From Periplaneta americana (taxonomy: Eukaryota; Arthropoda; Insecta; Blattodea; Blattidae): a stretch of DNA of 64,000 nt. The notes beneath the pieces are model-generated. The model saw only the letters and a program-made list of their open reading frames with translations. It searched no databases and was not told the DNA's origin. Position numbers and translations under genes: made by a program. Position 1 is the stretch's first letter, and each line of letters starts with the position of its first letter. Location of the stretch: the NCBI RefSeq assembly GCF_040183065.1, contig NC_091120.1:179577396-179641395 (forward strand), given 5' to 3'. Below, piece after piece: positions 61,601-64,000 of the stretch.

Positions 61601-63390
61601 GCCCGTCTTCTATGAAATTACTTTTCTATTTACTAGAAAGCACACATGAATGCGCAGACAAGGAATGATAAGAACTCACCAATAGCAATTCCCTTCCCGC
61701 TCCACTTGTTGTGGTTGTTTCGGTGCACCATTACTATTGCTGCTGTTGTTGTTGTTATTATTGCTACTCTGCTTCTTGTCGTCAGATGCCACAGTTTTTG
61801 AAGCATCTGACGGAGGTTCTGGGGGCTTCAACTCCGATTTTTGAGTCTGACTTTCTTCTGCAGTATTATTCTGAGCATTTGCTTCCGATGGTTTCGATGT
61901 TGTCTCTGATTCATTCCTGTCGACAGACAAATAATACAATGATATTGCTGTACTCTGCGGCAGCGTTAATAAAACATGAGCAAACCATAAGAACTAGCTG
62001 CAGCAGACAATAATGTGCATGGGTGAGATGAGAATTGGACAGCTTAGACCTAGCTTTTGCTCGTGATAGGCTACAGTGTACAATCTGTATCAAGTTTTCT
62101 TTCTTCTAGTGTGTGATTTAGTGTTAGTGTTTTGAGTAGCCTACTTAAAAAACATAGGCCTAATATCAACAATTACAAACGTCCTTGCCAAAGAAGCAAG
62201 ACGTCTCTCTGGAATAGGACTGCCAAGTTTTCATACTGAAAATAAGGGAAATTTTGGAAATTACTGCAGGATTGCCAGCATTTTCAAACTGAAAAGGGAG
62301 ATTTCGGAAATTACTGTCTACCTACACTAAAACCACATATTTATCACTAAATATATCTCACAGAAGCCAGTCAAGCAAAAAAAAAAAAAAAACTGTGACT
62401 TCTTCAGTGTAAGGTGTAGGGCCTAGCTTTTCTCGAGAATTACCTGAATAAGTACTTAGGTACTTCTGTACAAGAGCACTACCAAACGAAGGACAATTTT
62501 CACTGGAAAATGTTTAGAATGCACCGCTATTCGTATGAACGTAGGCTAAAGGTCTACGAAAATTTTTCGAAGGACCGTGAGATGAATTTATGTTAGCAAT
62601 GGTGCAATATAGGCTACAATTGGAAGGAATGCATTTCAAGAATCATTGAGTTGCAAACATTGCATGCTCAGGAAGCCACATGAGGTTGTGTGTTTAGGCA
62701 AAAAGATTGATGTAATAGTATTGGACTTTCGGTCCCAAATTGGCGTCCTCCTCAGTTTTCTTTTGTTGTCGTTACCATGGCCTACGTATAACTCGACTAG
62801 AAGCCAAGTAGGTAAGTAAATCGTGCTTACCTTTAATTTTAGCGCAATCATACAGAAATACCTATAGGTCCTGTAGTGTCTTTTCAGAGTATTCTAACCT
62901 ATAATCAATGTTACCAAGTGGGCCTACCGGTATACGAAAGATCTTTCACTTCTAATTAATATAAAAAACCCGCTTGTAAAAACGGAATTAGGCCTACTCT
63001 TAACAACGGCAAACCATAATCTAACCTTTCACTTGCCGACTCTGGAAAAAGCCATAATATTGACTGAGCTACCGTACTATTACGTACTACTTTCAAATCC
63101 AATCCCTCAAGGTGTGAAATAAACATGCAAATTGTTAGGTTAGTATGAATCTATAAATGTTATTCTCCAAACGAAGGAGATTGAACATACTTTCAAAACC
63201 TACAAAATAGCAACAACTACAAAAGTTCAAACCTAACACAAAGCCAACTTAACATGTGGGTGTACAACTTAAACAGTTGTTTAAAAACTGTATTTAGAGT
63301 TTTACAAACATAATAGATCCCATAATAGGTCTAATATTAATGGATTAAAGTTATTAAAACAATTTACCTGGCATTATCGCTATCCGCCAT
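17546..63390 (-). CDS. ash2: ash2 / ASH2L, H3K4 methyltransferase complex core subunit (11 exons, 601 aa)
   Basis: The product is the Ash2 subunit of nuclear Set1/MLL/Trr (COMPASS-type) complexes, which with WDR5, RbBP5 and Dpy-30 stimulates methylation of histone H3 lysine 4. Eleven exons joined at GT..AG introns give one 601-residue frame. Residues 1-80 are low complexity with a run of six Asn (60-65). Residues 85-133 form a C4HC3 PHD-like finger (Cys85, 87, 100, 103, His108, Cys111, 130, 133). About 148-225 is the winged-helix region. 264-300 is a basic Gly-rich linker. About 338-560 is the SPRY domain, which in the family binds RbBP5. 568-597 is the Dpy-30-binding helix. Length fits the family (fly slightly shorter, human slightly longer). 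The start is chosen because an in-frame TAA lies 15 nt upstream. Nothing suggests a pseudogene: introns are present and there is no frameshift. Introns of 1.5 to 13.4 kb are full of transposons. Identification rests on recognising the protein; no database search was run. Confidence 0.95.
17960..19151. mobile_element. TIR element inserted in the LINE ORF
   Basis: TGCGTTTTTTTTAAAGC is found at the left and, complemented with one extra T, at the right end. GGAATC from the LINE is repeated on both sides (17954-17959, 19152-19157). A plus-strand frame 18063-18306 encodes an acidic then basic peptide ([20 protein letters not shown]) with no clear homologue in memory. It contains the LINE end at 18296-19095. 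Superfamily unknown. Confidence 0.55.
18296..19095 (-). mobile_element. CR1/Jockey-like LINE 3' end with AAAT-repeat tail
   Basis: The minus-strand frame 18704-19033 includes [33 protein letters not shown] and [18 protein letters not shown], the typical tail of a LINE reverse transcriptase ORF. About 360 nt of 3' UTR and an (AAAT)n tail near 18306-18342 follow. 5'-truncated. Confidence 0.65.
20878..21115. mobile_element. 238-bp MITE
   Basis: Inverted ends of about 45 bp begin GAAGGGTTCAGA and continue ATAGTGGGCCAAGCGCCAT then TATTAAAAA on both. No coding content. Confidence 0.8.
21235..22000. other. intron 10 sequence, no feature
   Basis: Short accidental frames only. No exon-like segment or repeat recognised. 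Confidence 0.3.
22000..22370 (-). mobile_element. LINE reverse-transcriptase C-terminal fragment
   Basis: The minus strand includes [19 protein letters not shown] and [13 protein letters not shown], the conserved YG-ETW segment of RTE-like LINE proteins. An A/T-run expansion (22247-22266) disrupts the frame. Confidence 0.7.
23060..23669 (-). mobile_element. LINE 3' fragment with 11-bp target duplication
   Basis: CACAGAATACA occurs at 23049-23059 and 23670-23680. The minus-strand frame 23098-23406 has [20 protein letters not shown] and [13 protein letters not shown], the C-terminal end of an RTE-like LINE protein. The tail on the minus strand is (GAAT)n. It ends about 130 bp from ash2 exon 10. 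Confidence 0.8.
23798..24049 (-). CDS. ash2: ash2 coding exon 10 (SPRY, last part)
   Basis: 252 nt between acceptor TTCCACAG|CCTCTG and donor TTCAGAGGG|GTAAGA. Residues 484-567 include [36 protein letters not shown] and [16 protein letters not shown], the most recognisable part of the Ash2 SPRY fold. Both ends are phase 0. Confidence 0.97.
24603..24735 (+). pseudogene. Psq/pogo-like helix-turn-helix fragment
   Basis: [20 protein letters not shown] followed by [20 protein letters not shown] then a stop. It resembles the N-terminal helix-turn-helix of pogo-like transposases (family knowledge). No other domain follows. Flanks at 24170-24560 and 24780-24850 share GTACCTTTGAACA- and TTCCAA-type words and may belong to the same element. 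Confidence 0.4.
24900..25160 (-). mobile_element. tRNA-derived SINE with 12-bp target duplication
   Basis: AATAGATCTGTA is repeated exactly at 24888-24899 and 25161-25172. The minus strand has a tRNA-like head (box A-like region near 25140, box B GGTTCGATTCCCGG at 25095-25108), a body with CACCTTCATCTCATTCAGAC and a T-rich tail on the plus-strand left. Confidence 0.9.
25277..25494 (-). mobile_element. I/Jockey-type LINE 3' end, (CAA)n tail
   Basis: (TTG)n then TTTTCTAATGCCAGGCGTTT, complementary to the 3' end of the copy at 28673-29654. The segment covers the terminal Cys/His region and is 5'-truncated at about 25494. Confidence 0.85.
25600..26010 (+). pseudogene. mariner-like transposase C-terminal relic
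   Basis: Across frames one reads [43 protein letters not shown] and, near 25920-25990, [20 protein letters not shown]. This is the second and third catalytic region and the C-terminus of a mariner-type DDE transposase. Several stops and frameshifts make it non-functional. The conserved SPD residue survives. Confidence 0.75.
26302..26437 (-). CDS. ash2: ash2 coding exon 9 (SPRY)
   Basis: 136 nt between acceptor TTTTCAG|GAAAGG and donor GACAGG|GTAAGA. Residues 438-483 read [20 protein letters not shown], then [13 protein letters not shown] and YIPHTYKDR, matching the middle of the Ash2 SPRY domain. It leaves in phase 0. Confidence 0.95.
26438..28061. other. ash2 intron 8
   Basis: AT-rich, with a plus-strand (AAT)n run at about 27626-27676 and no recognised mobile element. 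The short distance between exons 8 and 9 and low repeat load contrast with neighbouring introns. Confidence 0.4.
28062..28206 (-). CDS. ash2: ash2 coding exon 8 (SPRY)
   Basis: 145 nt between acceptor CTTCCAG|CCGTTAG and donor AGATCAAG|GTCAGT. Residues 390-437 include [36 protein letters not shown] and FGYSWRS, the SPRY core that forms the RbBP5-contacting surface in the family. A second AG six bases inside the exon (TTAG) would break the frame and was not used. Confidence 0.95.
28673..29654 (+). mobile_element. I/Jockey-type LINE, RNase H part, 12-bp target duplication
   Basis: ACTTGTATGGTA is at 28661-28672 and 29655-29666. The frame 28646-29434 reads [17 protein letters not shown] (Asp), [11 protein letters not shown] (Glu), [11 protein letters not shown] (Asp) and [20 protein letters not shown] (His, Asp), so all RNase H ligand positions are kept. 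An extra A in a poly-A run near 29360 shifts the frame. The continuation at 29436-29642 has [18 protein letters not shown]. The 3' tail is (CAA)3. Confidence 0.92.
29667..32389. other. ash2 intron 7, unassigned part
   Basis: AT-rich, only short chance frames. No terminal repeats or known elements recognised in about 2.7 kb. Confidence 0.3.
32390..32590 (+). repeat. SINE 3' segment (same family as 33065-33600 and 48590-49020)
   Basis: Shares GGCTCATCAAAGCGGTGT, TCACAGTTCTGCCATCTATC and GAACCCGAATCACG with the plus-strand unit at 48590-49020, and with the complement of 33065-33280. It forms an inverted repeat with the latter about 0.5 kb away. Confidence 0.75.
32685..32939 (-). mobile_element. 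tRNA-derived SINE with 13-bp target duplication
   Basis: ACCTTGTATTATT is at 32672-32684 and 32940-32952. The minus strand reads a tRNA-like head with box B GGTTCGAATCCTGG near 32874-32887, then the same body as the SINE at 24900. It sits between the two arms of the inverted SINE pair. Confidence 0.9.
33065..33600 (-). mobile_element. tRNA-derived SINE of a second family, about 535 bp
   Basis: On the minus strand it starts near 33600 with GAGTTAGCTCTGTGCTAGTG (box A-like) and GGGTTCGATTCCCAGCAGGG (box B-like). A long body includes AAATCCCAAATCTCTCCGCA. It ends at the segment shared with 32390-32590. A second, plus-oriented copy of body and 3' end is at 48590-49020. Confidence 0.75.
33723..35030 (-). 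mobile_element. I/Jockey-type LINE, RT C-terminus and RNase H
   Basis: Minus strand: [20 protein letters not shown] and [20 protein letters not shown] (end of reverse transcriptase, 34651-35064). Then [15 protein letters not shown] (34377-34592), a one-base deletion, and the rest of RNase H with [18 protein letters not shown] and [18 protein letters not shown] (33736-34320). It ends in a (CAA)n tail. The 5' edge near 35030 is approximate and lies about 200 bp from ash2 exon 7. Confidence 0.9.
35226..35403 (-). CDS. ash2: ash2 coding exon 7 (SPRY, first part)
   Basis: 178 nt between acceptor GTAATAG|GAATTTG and donor ACGCATG|GTGAGT. Residues 331-389 contain [27 protein letters not shown] and [12 protein letters not shown], the opening of the Ash2 SPRY domain. 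The open frame runs past the donor into unrelated intron sequence, so the end is set by the splice site and by family similarity. Confidence 0.96.
35630..37490. repeat. fold-back repeat (right half) interrupted by the LINE
   Basis: The flanks of the LINE (35635-35670 and 37317-37490) together match one half of the inverted repeat at 56485-56910, sharing GCTCTCTTAAATTAACTG, GAAATGTTTCATA and ATTGATGACATTACTTAC-like words. This repeat therefore predates the LINE insertion. Confidence 0.6.
35671..37316 (+). mobile_element. RTE-like LINE, 1.6 kb, (GAA)n tail
   Basis: AAATTAACTGA (35660-35670) and AAATTAAGTGA (37317-37327) flank it. It covers [65 protein letters not shown] (catalytic Asp), [20 protein letters not shown] (intact ADD) and [20 protein letters not shown]. 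Several stops (for example near 35998, 36197, 36366) and a frameshift near 36930 show it is dead. The longest RTE ORF remnant in the window. Confidence 0.9.
37514..37713 (-). CDS. ash2: ash2 coding exon 6 (basic linker, pre-SPRY)
   Basis: 200 nt between acceptor TGATCAG|GTGGTG and donor CGACAA|GTGAGT. Residues 264-330 begin with a Lys/Arg/Gly-rich stretch ([12 protein letters not shown], then GKKGRGGG), a candidate nuclear localisation signal. They continue into the conserved [20 protein letters not shown] and AEPDPHAP segment that precedes SPRY in Ash2. Confidence 0.95.
38139..38460 (+). pseudogene. repeat-associated arthropod ORF fragment
   Basis: Encodes [20 protein letters not shown], then [40 protein letters not shown] and [21 protein letters not shown] recall this signature as a multicopy ORF common in arthropod genomes, probably transposon-derived, of unknown function. 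It is open for about 105 codons with no visible upstream continuation, so a fragment. Not an ash2 exon: wrong strand. Confidence 0.55.
38638..38715. repeat. (AAT)n microsatellite
   Basis: About 26 uninterrupted AAT units directly abutting the 3' end of the minus-strand RTE LINE at 38716. It is probably an expanded LINE tail. Another run, 39765-39797, lies at the other side of that LINE. Confidence 0.95.
38716..39766 (-). mobile_element. RTE-like LINE, same family as 4033-5141
   Basis: Minus strand: [38 protein letters not shown] (YADD intact), then [40 protein letters not shown] and [15 protein letters not shown] frameshift near 39440 joins the two frames. Both ends run into AAT repeats, so no clean target duplication can be read. 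Confidence 0.9.
40205..40830. mobile_element. mariner-derived fold-back, arms about 280 bp
   Basis: AAACATTCTGATG, TTCACCATGTTAATAATGTC, AAAAGAAGTGCTCATACAAA, TTTTGGCCACTCGACCGCAA and TATCCCCCACTGGAAT in the left half each recur in complement in the right half, with a spacer of about 70 bp around 40485-40555. The minus-strand reading of the left half includes [13 protein letters not shown] residues and CLNSGGDYVEK-like codons, recalling a mariner transposase C-terminus. Target sites not resolved. Confidence 0.6.
41207..41260. repeat. 27-bp tandem duplication
   Basis: GGTATAAAAGTATAAATCAC plus TGTTCTA occurs twice in direct succession. It is inside intron 5, about 45 bp past the exon 5 donor. 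Confidence 0.95.
41306..41483 (-). CDS. ash2: ash2 coding exon 5
   Basis: 178 nt between acceptor CTTTCAG|ATTCATC and donor CAGCATG|GTGTGT. It encodes residues 205-263, beginning [17 protein letters not shown] and containing [20 protein letters not shown], the end of the winged-helix region and the start of the linker. The exon is too fragmented to stand out as a long open frame but fits both neighbours in phase. Confidence 0.93.
41752..41800 (-). mobile_element. SINE tail fragment
   Basis: GGATTATTTTACGATGCTGT then ATCAACATCTCAGG matches the 3' body/tail of the SINE at 24900. The rest is absent. Confidence 0.55.
42571..42856 (+). mobile_element. tRNA-derived SINE
   Basis: GGGTAGCTCAGTTGGTAGAG (box A) and GGGGTTCGATCCCAGG (box B) head a body with CCGGGGGTAAAAGGCGGTC and a 3' end GGCATGTTACGGGGATACC then T6. 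The head is the most tRNA-like in the window, but the anticodon stem does not pair properly, so I do not call it a functional tRNA. Confidence 0.75.
42857..43967. other. intron 4 sequence, no feature
   Basis: AT-rich, no ORF or recognised repeat. Confidence 0.3.
43968..44088 (+). mobile_element. retroelement 3' end fragment with CAA tail
   Basis: TCTCCTGGCTTAGTTGCCTC, CATGAGTGATGCCTTATTAG and CAGCTGACTAAACAACAACA. I recall this as the end of an insect SINE/LINE family. No head is visible. Tentative. Confidence 0.4.
44412..44775. repeat. three-unit degenerate tandem repeat
   Basis: TTGACCCCCACGCGA..TACTAATGTC..AAAT is seen three times (from about 44430, 44618 and 44718), each followed within about 35 bases by AGTGTTA. 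The last two units are about 100 bp apart. Non-coding. Confidence 0.8.
44935..45105. mobile_element. 171-bp MITE with long perfect TIRs
   Basis: CAGTCTAGTATATACAGTCA followed by CGAAGCT begins both inverted ends, 27 bp without mismatch. The interior has CTAACCACTAGGATCGCTAA and ACAGTCTGTTCCCAGCACCC. The copy looks young: its arms are undiverged. Confidence 0.85.
45165..45408 (-). mobile_element. tRNA-derived SINE, third variety
   Basis: The minus strand begins CATCGGCATAGCTCAGCCGG (box A region) with box B GGTTCGATTCCCGC. The body is rich in ATCCATCCCATCGACGC and ends in TAAATATTCAACT. Related in its tail to the fragment at 7430. Confidence 0.75.
45409..46563. other. intron 4 sequence, no feature
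   Basis: Chance frames only. The 62-codon and 102-codon minus frames show no family resemblance. Confidence 0.3.
46564..46630. repeat. (AAT)n microsatellite
   Basis: About 17 uninterrupted AAT units from 46579, preceded by a short imperfect stretch. Confidence 0.9.
46945..47150 (+). mobile_element. tRNA-derived SINE
   Basis: GTAGCCTTGTGGTCTAGGGT (box A-like) and GAGTTGGTTCGAGTCCTC (box B-like), then a body with GGAAAATGCCCACCCAGC. It is followed by a poly-G run (47136-47146). Different head from the other SINEs here. Confidence 0.6.
47156..48589. other. intron 4 sequence, mostly unassigned
   Basis: CAGTGGTTCTCAACCC at 47441 is a hAT-type terminus, but I found no matching opposite end. The rest is AT-rich without features. 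Confidence 0.35.
48590..49020 (+). mobile_element. SINE body, same family as 33065-33600
   Basis: Plus-oriented counterpart sharing AAATCCCAAATCTCTCCGCA, GTGCTATTCGACAGGAGTAG and CAGTCCTGCCATCTATCC. The tRNA-like head is missing, so it is 5'-truncated. Confidence 0.75.
49071..51274 (+). mobile_element. I/Jockey-type LINE with 5' end, internal deletion and nested transposon
   Basis: ATAATTTTTAAGA flanks it (49058-49070, 51275-51287). It starts with the 5' leader (GGCTGCAAAAGGGTAT), then a frame from 49662 with [20 protein letters not shown], the beginning of an apurinic-type endonuclease. At about 49943 it jumps to the RNase H end ([20 protein letters not shown]), so most of the endonuclease and all of the RT are lost. 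The nested element at 50187-51105 splits the tail, which resumes at 51108. The end is CA-rich. Confidence 0.9.
50187..51105 (+). mobile_element. mariner-like element, TA duplication, core-deleted
   Basis: TIRs of about 115 bp: CAGAGTGGACCATTCGAATG against CAGGGTGGACCGCTTGAATG, both continuing to ACTCAACAAGTTTCGA. TA is duplicated at 50185-50186 and 51106-51107; the uninterrupted LINE at 29477 has it once. A frame from 50447 gives an HTH region ([35 protein letters not shown]). After a stop, the C-terminus reads [20 protein letters not shown] and [17 protein letters not shown]. The catalytic middle is deleted. Confidence 0.9.
51676..52373 (+). mobile_element. I/Jockey-type LINE, minimal copy (5' leader fused to 3' end)
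   Basis: ACATTTTCATAAAAG is repeated exactly at 51661-51675 and 52374-52388. The first about 585 bp match the 5' leader of the copy at 49071. At about 52259 it jumps straight to the last about 110 bp (CTCAAAATCTGTGCTTCAGT) and a (CAA)n tail. All protein domains are missing. Confidence 0.92.
52389..53089. other. intron 4 sequence, no feature
   Basis: The 102-codon plus frame at 52782-53090 shows no family resemblance. Confidence 0.3.
53090..53436 (-). mobile_element. LINE C-terminal fragment
   Basis: Minus strand: [20 protein letters not shown] and YGSESWTL, then [23 protein letters not shown]. Same post-RT motif set as other RTE-like copies but a different subfamily. Broken by stops. Confidence 0.75.
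53437..54358 (-). mobile_element. RTE-like LINE, same family as 4033-5141
   Basis: Minus strand: [95 protein letters not shown] deletion near 53870 and another near 54298 disrupt it. The 3' end lies against (ACTT)n at 53437-53454. Confidence 0.9.
54530..54693. repeat. about 75-bp tandem duplication, diverged
   Basis: AAATTTGATA-CAATAATTTC, then TAAATTG and ATCATTC-GA-AAT, AGGAGA-TACAATTT occur twice (about 54530-54602 and 54618-54693). It is about 220 bp from ash2 exon 4. Confidence 0.85.
54915..55087 (-). CDS. ash2: ash2 coding exon 4 (winged-helix region)
   Basis: 173 nt between acceptor GTTGCAG|CTTTTCC and donor TCAACA|GTGAGT. Residues 147-204, including [20 protein letters not shown] and [14 protein letters not shown], match the helical/winged-helix module that follows the PHD finger in Ash2 proteins and can bind DNA in the human orthologue (family knowledge). 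It leaves in phase 0. Confidence 0.96.
55215..55445 (-). mobile_element. tRNA-derived SINE
   Basis: On the minus strand, CTCGCCTGTGACAGAGTGGT (box A-like) and CCCAGGTTCGATCTG (box B-like) head a body with GAGGTTCTCCCATTTCC that ends near 55215. No clear target duplication. Confidence 0.55.
55740..56475. repeat. inverted pair of tRNA-derived SINEs
   Basis: CCGGTGTGGCTTAGTGGATA then AAGCATCAGCA appears on the minus strand at 55893-55862 and on the plus strand at 56020-56050. The outer ends share TGTACCGAAGTACAT (55741-55755 and, as its self-complement, 56458-56472). The right copy has received the LINE at 56158. The box B of the left copy is GGTTCAAATCCCGG. Confidence 0.7.
56158..56295 (-). 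mobile_element. I/Jockey-type LINE, 138-bp 3' stub
   Basis: TGTGTCACATAATAT (56143-56157) and TGTGTCACAGAATAT (56296-56310) flank a minus-strand 3' end: (TTG)n TTTTCTAATGCCAGGCGTTT. Extreme 5' truncation. Confidence 0.9.
56485..56910. repeat. fold-back repeat, second copy at 35630-37490
   Basis: GGGAAAGCCATTGAC, AATTCCCA and CAATTTAAGACAGCAGTGTA followed by TTATGATAAT at 56498-56565 mirror GCCATTGATATAATTCCCAG and TTAATTTAAGAGAGCAGTGT on the complement of 56730-56785. The right arm continues to about 56910. Confidence 0.65.
56996..57333 (-). mobile_element. SINE with tRNA-like unit and 99-bp palindrome, 15-bp target duplication
   Basis: CAATGTCAGGATTTG is exact at 56981-56995 and 57334-57348. 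The minus strand holds a tRNA-like unit, GAGTAGCTCAGTGGTAGAGC and CCGGGTTCGATACCTGG (57089-57016), near its 3' end. Its other end is a palindrome (57237-57335, arms of 49 bp, no mismatch, one-base centre). The palindrome core ATTATTCAAATC also ends the element, as if it began as a head-to-tail or snap-back product. Confidence 0.85.
57623..57801 (-). CDS. ash2: ash2 coding exon 3 (PHD-like finger)
   Basis: 179 nt between acceptor TTTGCAG|TGGCAAGG and donor CAAGCGC|GTAAGT. It encodes most of the PHD-like finger: CGKDRNLN, then LLCANC, RWYHESC and FFLCKNC, which supply the zinc ligands through Cys133. This is the most characteristic stretch of the Ash2 family N-terminus. It enters in phase 2 and leaves in phase 1. 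Confidence 0.96.
57975..59250. mobile_element. MITE split by a Penelope-like insertion
   Basis: AAGGCTGGTTCACAATAAAC at 57977 has its complement at 59230-59250, continuing with CGTTCTCGTTTCCGTTCCC-type sequence on both. The right part includes an internal hairpin (59125-59195, AATAATTGTATTTAAATG..). The Penelope pair at 58036-59119 separates the left end from the rest. Confidence 0.75.
58036..59119. mobile_element. Penelope-like retroelement pair, head-to-head
   Basis: Two copies of one segment, minus (58036-58590) and plus (58596-59119), meet at GGCAATTCC..GGAATTGC. Each carries the end of a Penelope-type polyprotein: GQIDKS(V/A)[27 protein letters not shown] and [12 protein letters not shown], the C-terminal part of the GIY-YIG endonuclease region. 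A shared 3' region follows, including CTGAAGATGTCTGC and CGAAACATCTGGTAGAAAAC. Both copies are 5'-truncated at nearly the same codon. Arms are about 520 bp and about 90 percent alike by eye. Confidence 0.85.
59570..59797. repeat. inverted repeat, arms about 70 bp
   Basis: ATGTGACTTTACAGAAAATA, then ATTTTTCA and AAAAATCAAT, mirrors 59723-59797 in complement. The spacer is about 85 bp. Probably a MITE. Confidence 0.8.
60406..60656. mobile_element. 251-bp MITE/fold-back
   Basis: ACGAAAACT, CCAACTATGAAGTTC, AATGCCACCAAACA, AATCAAAG and GGAAAAT-AAACATAT in the left half are mirrored in the right half. Ends are near GGGCAAAAT / complement of ATTTTACTCCC. Confidence 0.75.
61202..61447 (-). mobile_element. 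RTE-like LINE 3' stub, 10-bp target duplication
   Basis: ATGACAACTA is at 61192-61201 and 61448-61457. Minus strand: [40 protein letters not shown] and [20 protein letters not shown], the C-terminus of the family at 4033 and 53437. It lies about 230 bp from ash2 exon 2. Confidence 0.9.
61680..61916 (-). CDS. ash2: ash2 coding exon 2 (acidic, poly-Asn leader)
   Basis: 237 nt between an acceptor CGACAG|GAATG and a donor TATTG|GTGAGT. It encodes residues 8-86, rich in Ser, Glu, Pro, Gln and Asn, with six consecutive Asn from an AAC/AAT repeat. It ends inside the zinc finger: residues GNCY contribute the first zinc-ligand Cys85, and Cys87 is split across the intron (TG|T). Confidence 0.93.
62218..62321. 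repeat. about 52-bp tandem duplication
   Basis: GGACTGCCAAGTTTTCATAC and GGATTGCCAGCATTTTCAAA start two adjacent related units, each ending GGAAATTACTG. It is in ash2 intron 1. The rest of 61917-63367 shows no element. Confidence 0.85.
63368..63390 (-). CDS. ash2: ash2 coding exon 1 (start)
   Basis: Coding part of the first exon, 23 nt, reading MADSDNA plus two bases of an Arg codon. It ends at a donor CCAG|GTAAAT. An in-frame TAA 15 nt upstream supports this ATG. The 5' untranslated limit cannot be seen. The split codon AG|G is completed by exon 2. Confidence 0.88.
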
Positions 63391-64000
63391 GTTACAAATA
63401 GGTTATAACCTAGACATCAGATCGTTGTATCAAACTTTCGCCGGTCAAATATTTAGATGTCCGAGACCGATGTCTATAATGATTGTGGTCGAATTATTTA
63501 CAATAATTCCAACTTCCGTCTCTGATGAAAACAAAATACATTGTGATTATGTAGGCAAACACCAGGAAACTCCAATACGTGCTTTTTAGTAGGACTCGAA
63601 AGCAACTTTGATACAATTTCAAACTAACAATCCGCCATCTTGTACCATCCAGGACAGCCAACATAAGGGACAAATGTTCTTGTGAAATTTCCCTTTATTC
63701 CGAAACATGGAATAATGCATGACTGTGATTTATTTTAAGTTTACTACCCTCGGTTTAATCGTGAAATGGTTTAGAATTGAAATGAAAGAGAAGAGACTTC
63801 CTTTGATATCATTAATGTAAAAAAAACATGTTTATTTGGATTTTTCTGATGGAAGTTTCAAGTTTCAAAACTGCAGCCCCCCCATACTAGCACTTTCAGA
63901 TCCCATGTTTTACTTTTTTTTCCCCTCTTGAACGAAGGTGGTACGCGAAGCATTTTTTTCGTTGTATGGAGGAGGGATCCAAAGGCTTACACTGCAGCCT
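63391..64000 (-). promoter_or_regulatory. ash2 5' flank: leader and presumed promoter
   Basis: Upstream of the ash2 ATG. On the minus strand it holds AAGATGGCGG (complement of 63633-63642), which resembles the YY1/Pho-type motif found near many animal start sites. It also has two very short upstream frames in that area: MADC-stop (63624-63638) and a nine-residue frame (63619-63648). No TATA box stands out. No gene is seen on the plus strand. The transcription start cannot be placed from sequence alone. Confidence 0.4.

Noticed and set aside
61711..62013. 100-codon plus-strand frame opposite ash2 exon 2
   Set aside because: Low-complexity shadow (Cys/Tyr run) of the poly-Asn exon on the other strand.
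63389..63589. Divergent plus-strand gene at the ash2 start
   Set aside because: 66 codons overlapping the ash2 leader with no recognisable domain or splice context.

Overview
This window looks like insect nuclear DNA. It is AT-rich, intron-rich and packed with decayed transposable elements. The mix of repeats (RTE-like LINEs whose minus-strand 3' ends carry tandem trinucleotide tails, an RNase H-bearing I/Jockey-type LINE with a CAA tail, tRNA-derived SINEs, and mariner, pogo and hAT elements) is what I would expect of a cockroach, probably Periplaneta americana. The species is an inference from recalled repeat families; the arthropod assignment is firmer because the one host gene resembles insect Ash2 proteins.

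The only host gene I can support is ash2 (ASH2L orthologue, core subunit of the Set1/MLL/Trr histone H3K4 methyltransferase complexes). It lies on the minus strand from its ATG at 63390 to its stop at 17546. I assembled 11 coding exons by hand: 63368-63390, 61680-61916, 57623-57801, 54915-55087, 41306-41483, 37514-37713, 35226-35403, 28062-28206, 26302-26437, 23798-24049 and 17546-17650. All ten introns have GT..AG ends, phase is kept at every junction, and the product is 601 residues without an internal stop. It carries in order a low-complexity acidic/poly-Asn leader, a C4HC3 PHD-like finger, a winged-helix region, a basic linker, a SPRY domain and a C-terminal Dpy-30-binding helix.

Everything else is intronic or flanking repeat sequence. 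1-16741 (downstream of ash2): LINE fragments, a TIR element at 7072-9983 with two further insertions nested in it, a mariner at 12096-13402 and a hAT at 15537-16741 with an 8-bp target duplication. 17651-23797 (intron 10): a pogo-like element with an RTE LINE inside it, which holds a TIR element, which holds another LINE end. 24050-41305 (introns 5-9): SINEs with target duplications, two I-type LINE copies, one longer RTE copy and a mariner-derived fold-back. 41484-54914 (intron 4, 13.4 kb): SINEs, MITEs, tandem repeats and two I-type LINE insertions with 5' ends, one split by a TA-flanked mariner-like element. 55088-61679 (introns 2-3): several fold-back structures, including a head-to-head Penelope-like pair and a 99-bp palindrome. 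63391-64000 is the ash2 upstream region.

I found no CRISPR array, operon, phage, immunity system or credible functional tRNA/rRNA gene, and no clearly new biochemical system. The observations most worth a second look are structural: the inverted Penelope pair, the palindrome-bearing SINE, the multi-level nesting, and the concentration of hairpin-forming repeats inside transcribed ash2 introns.
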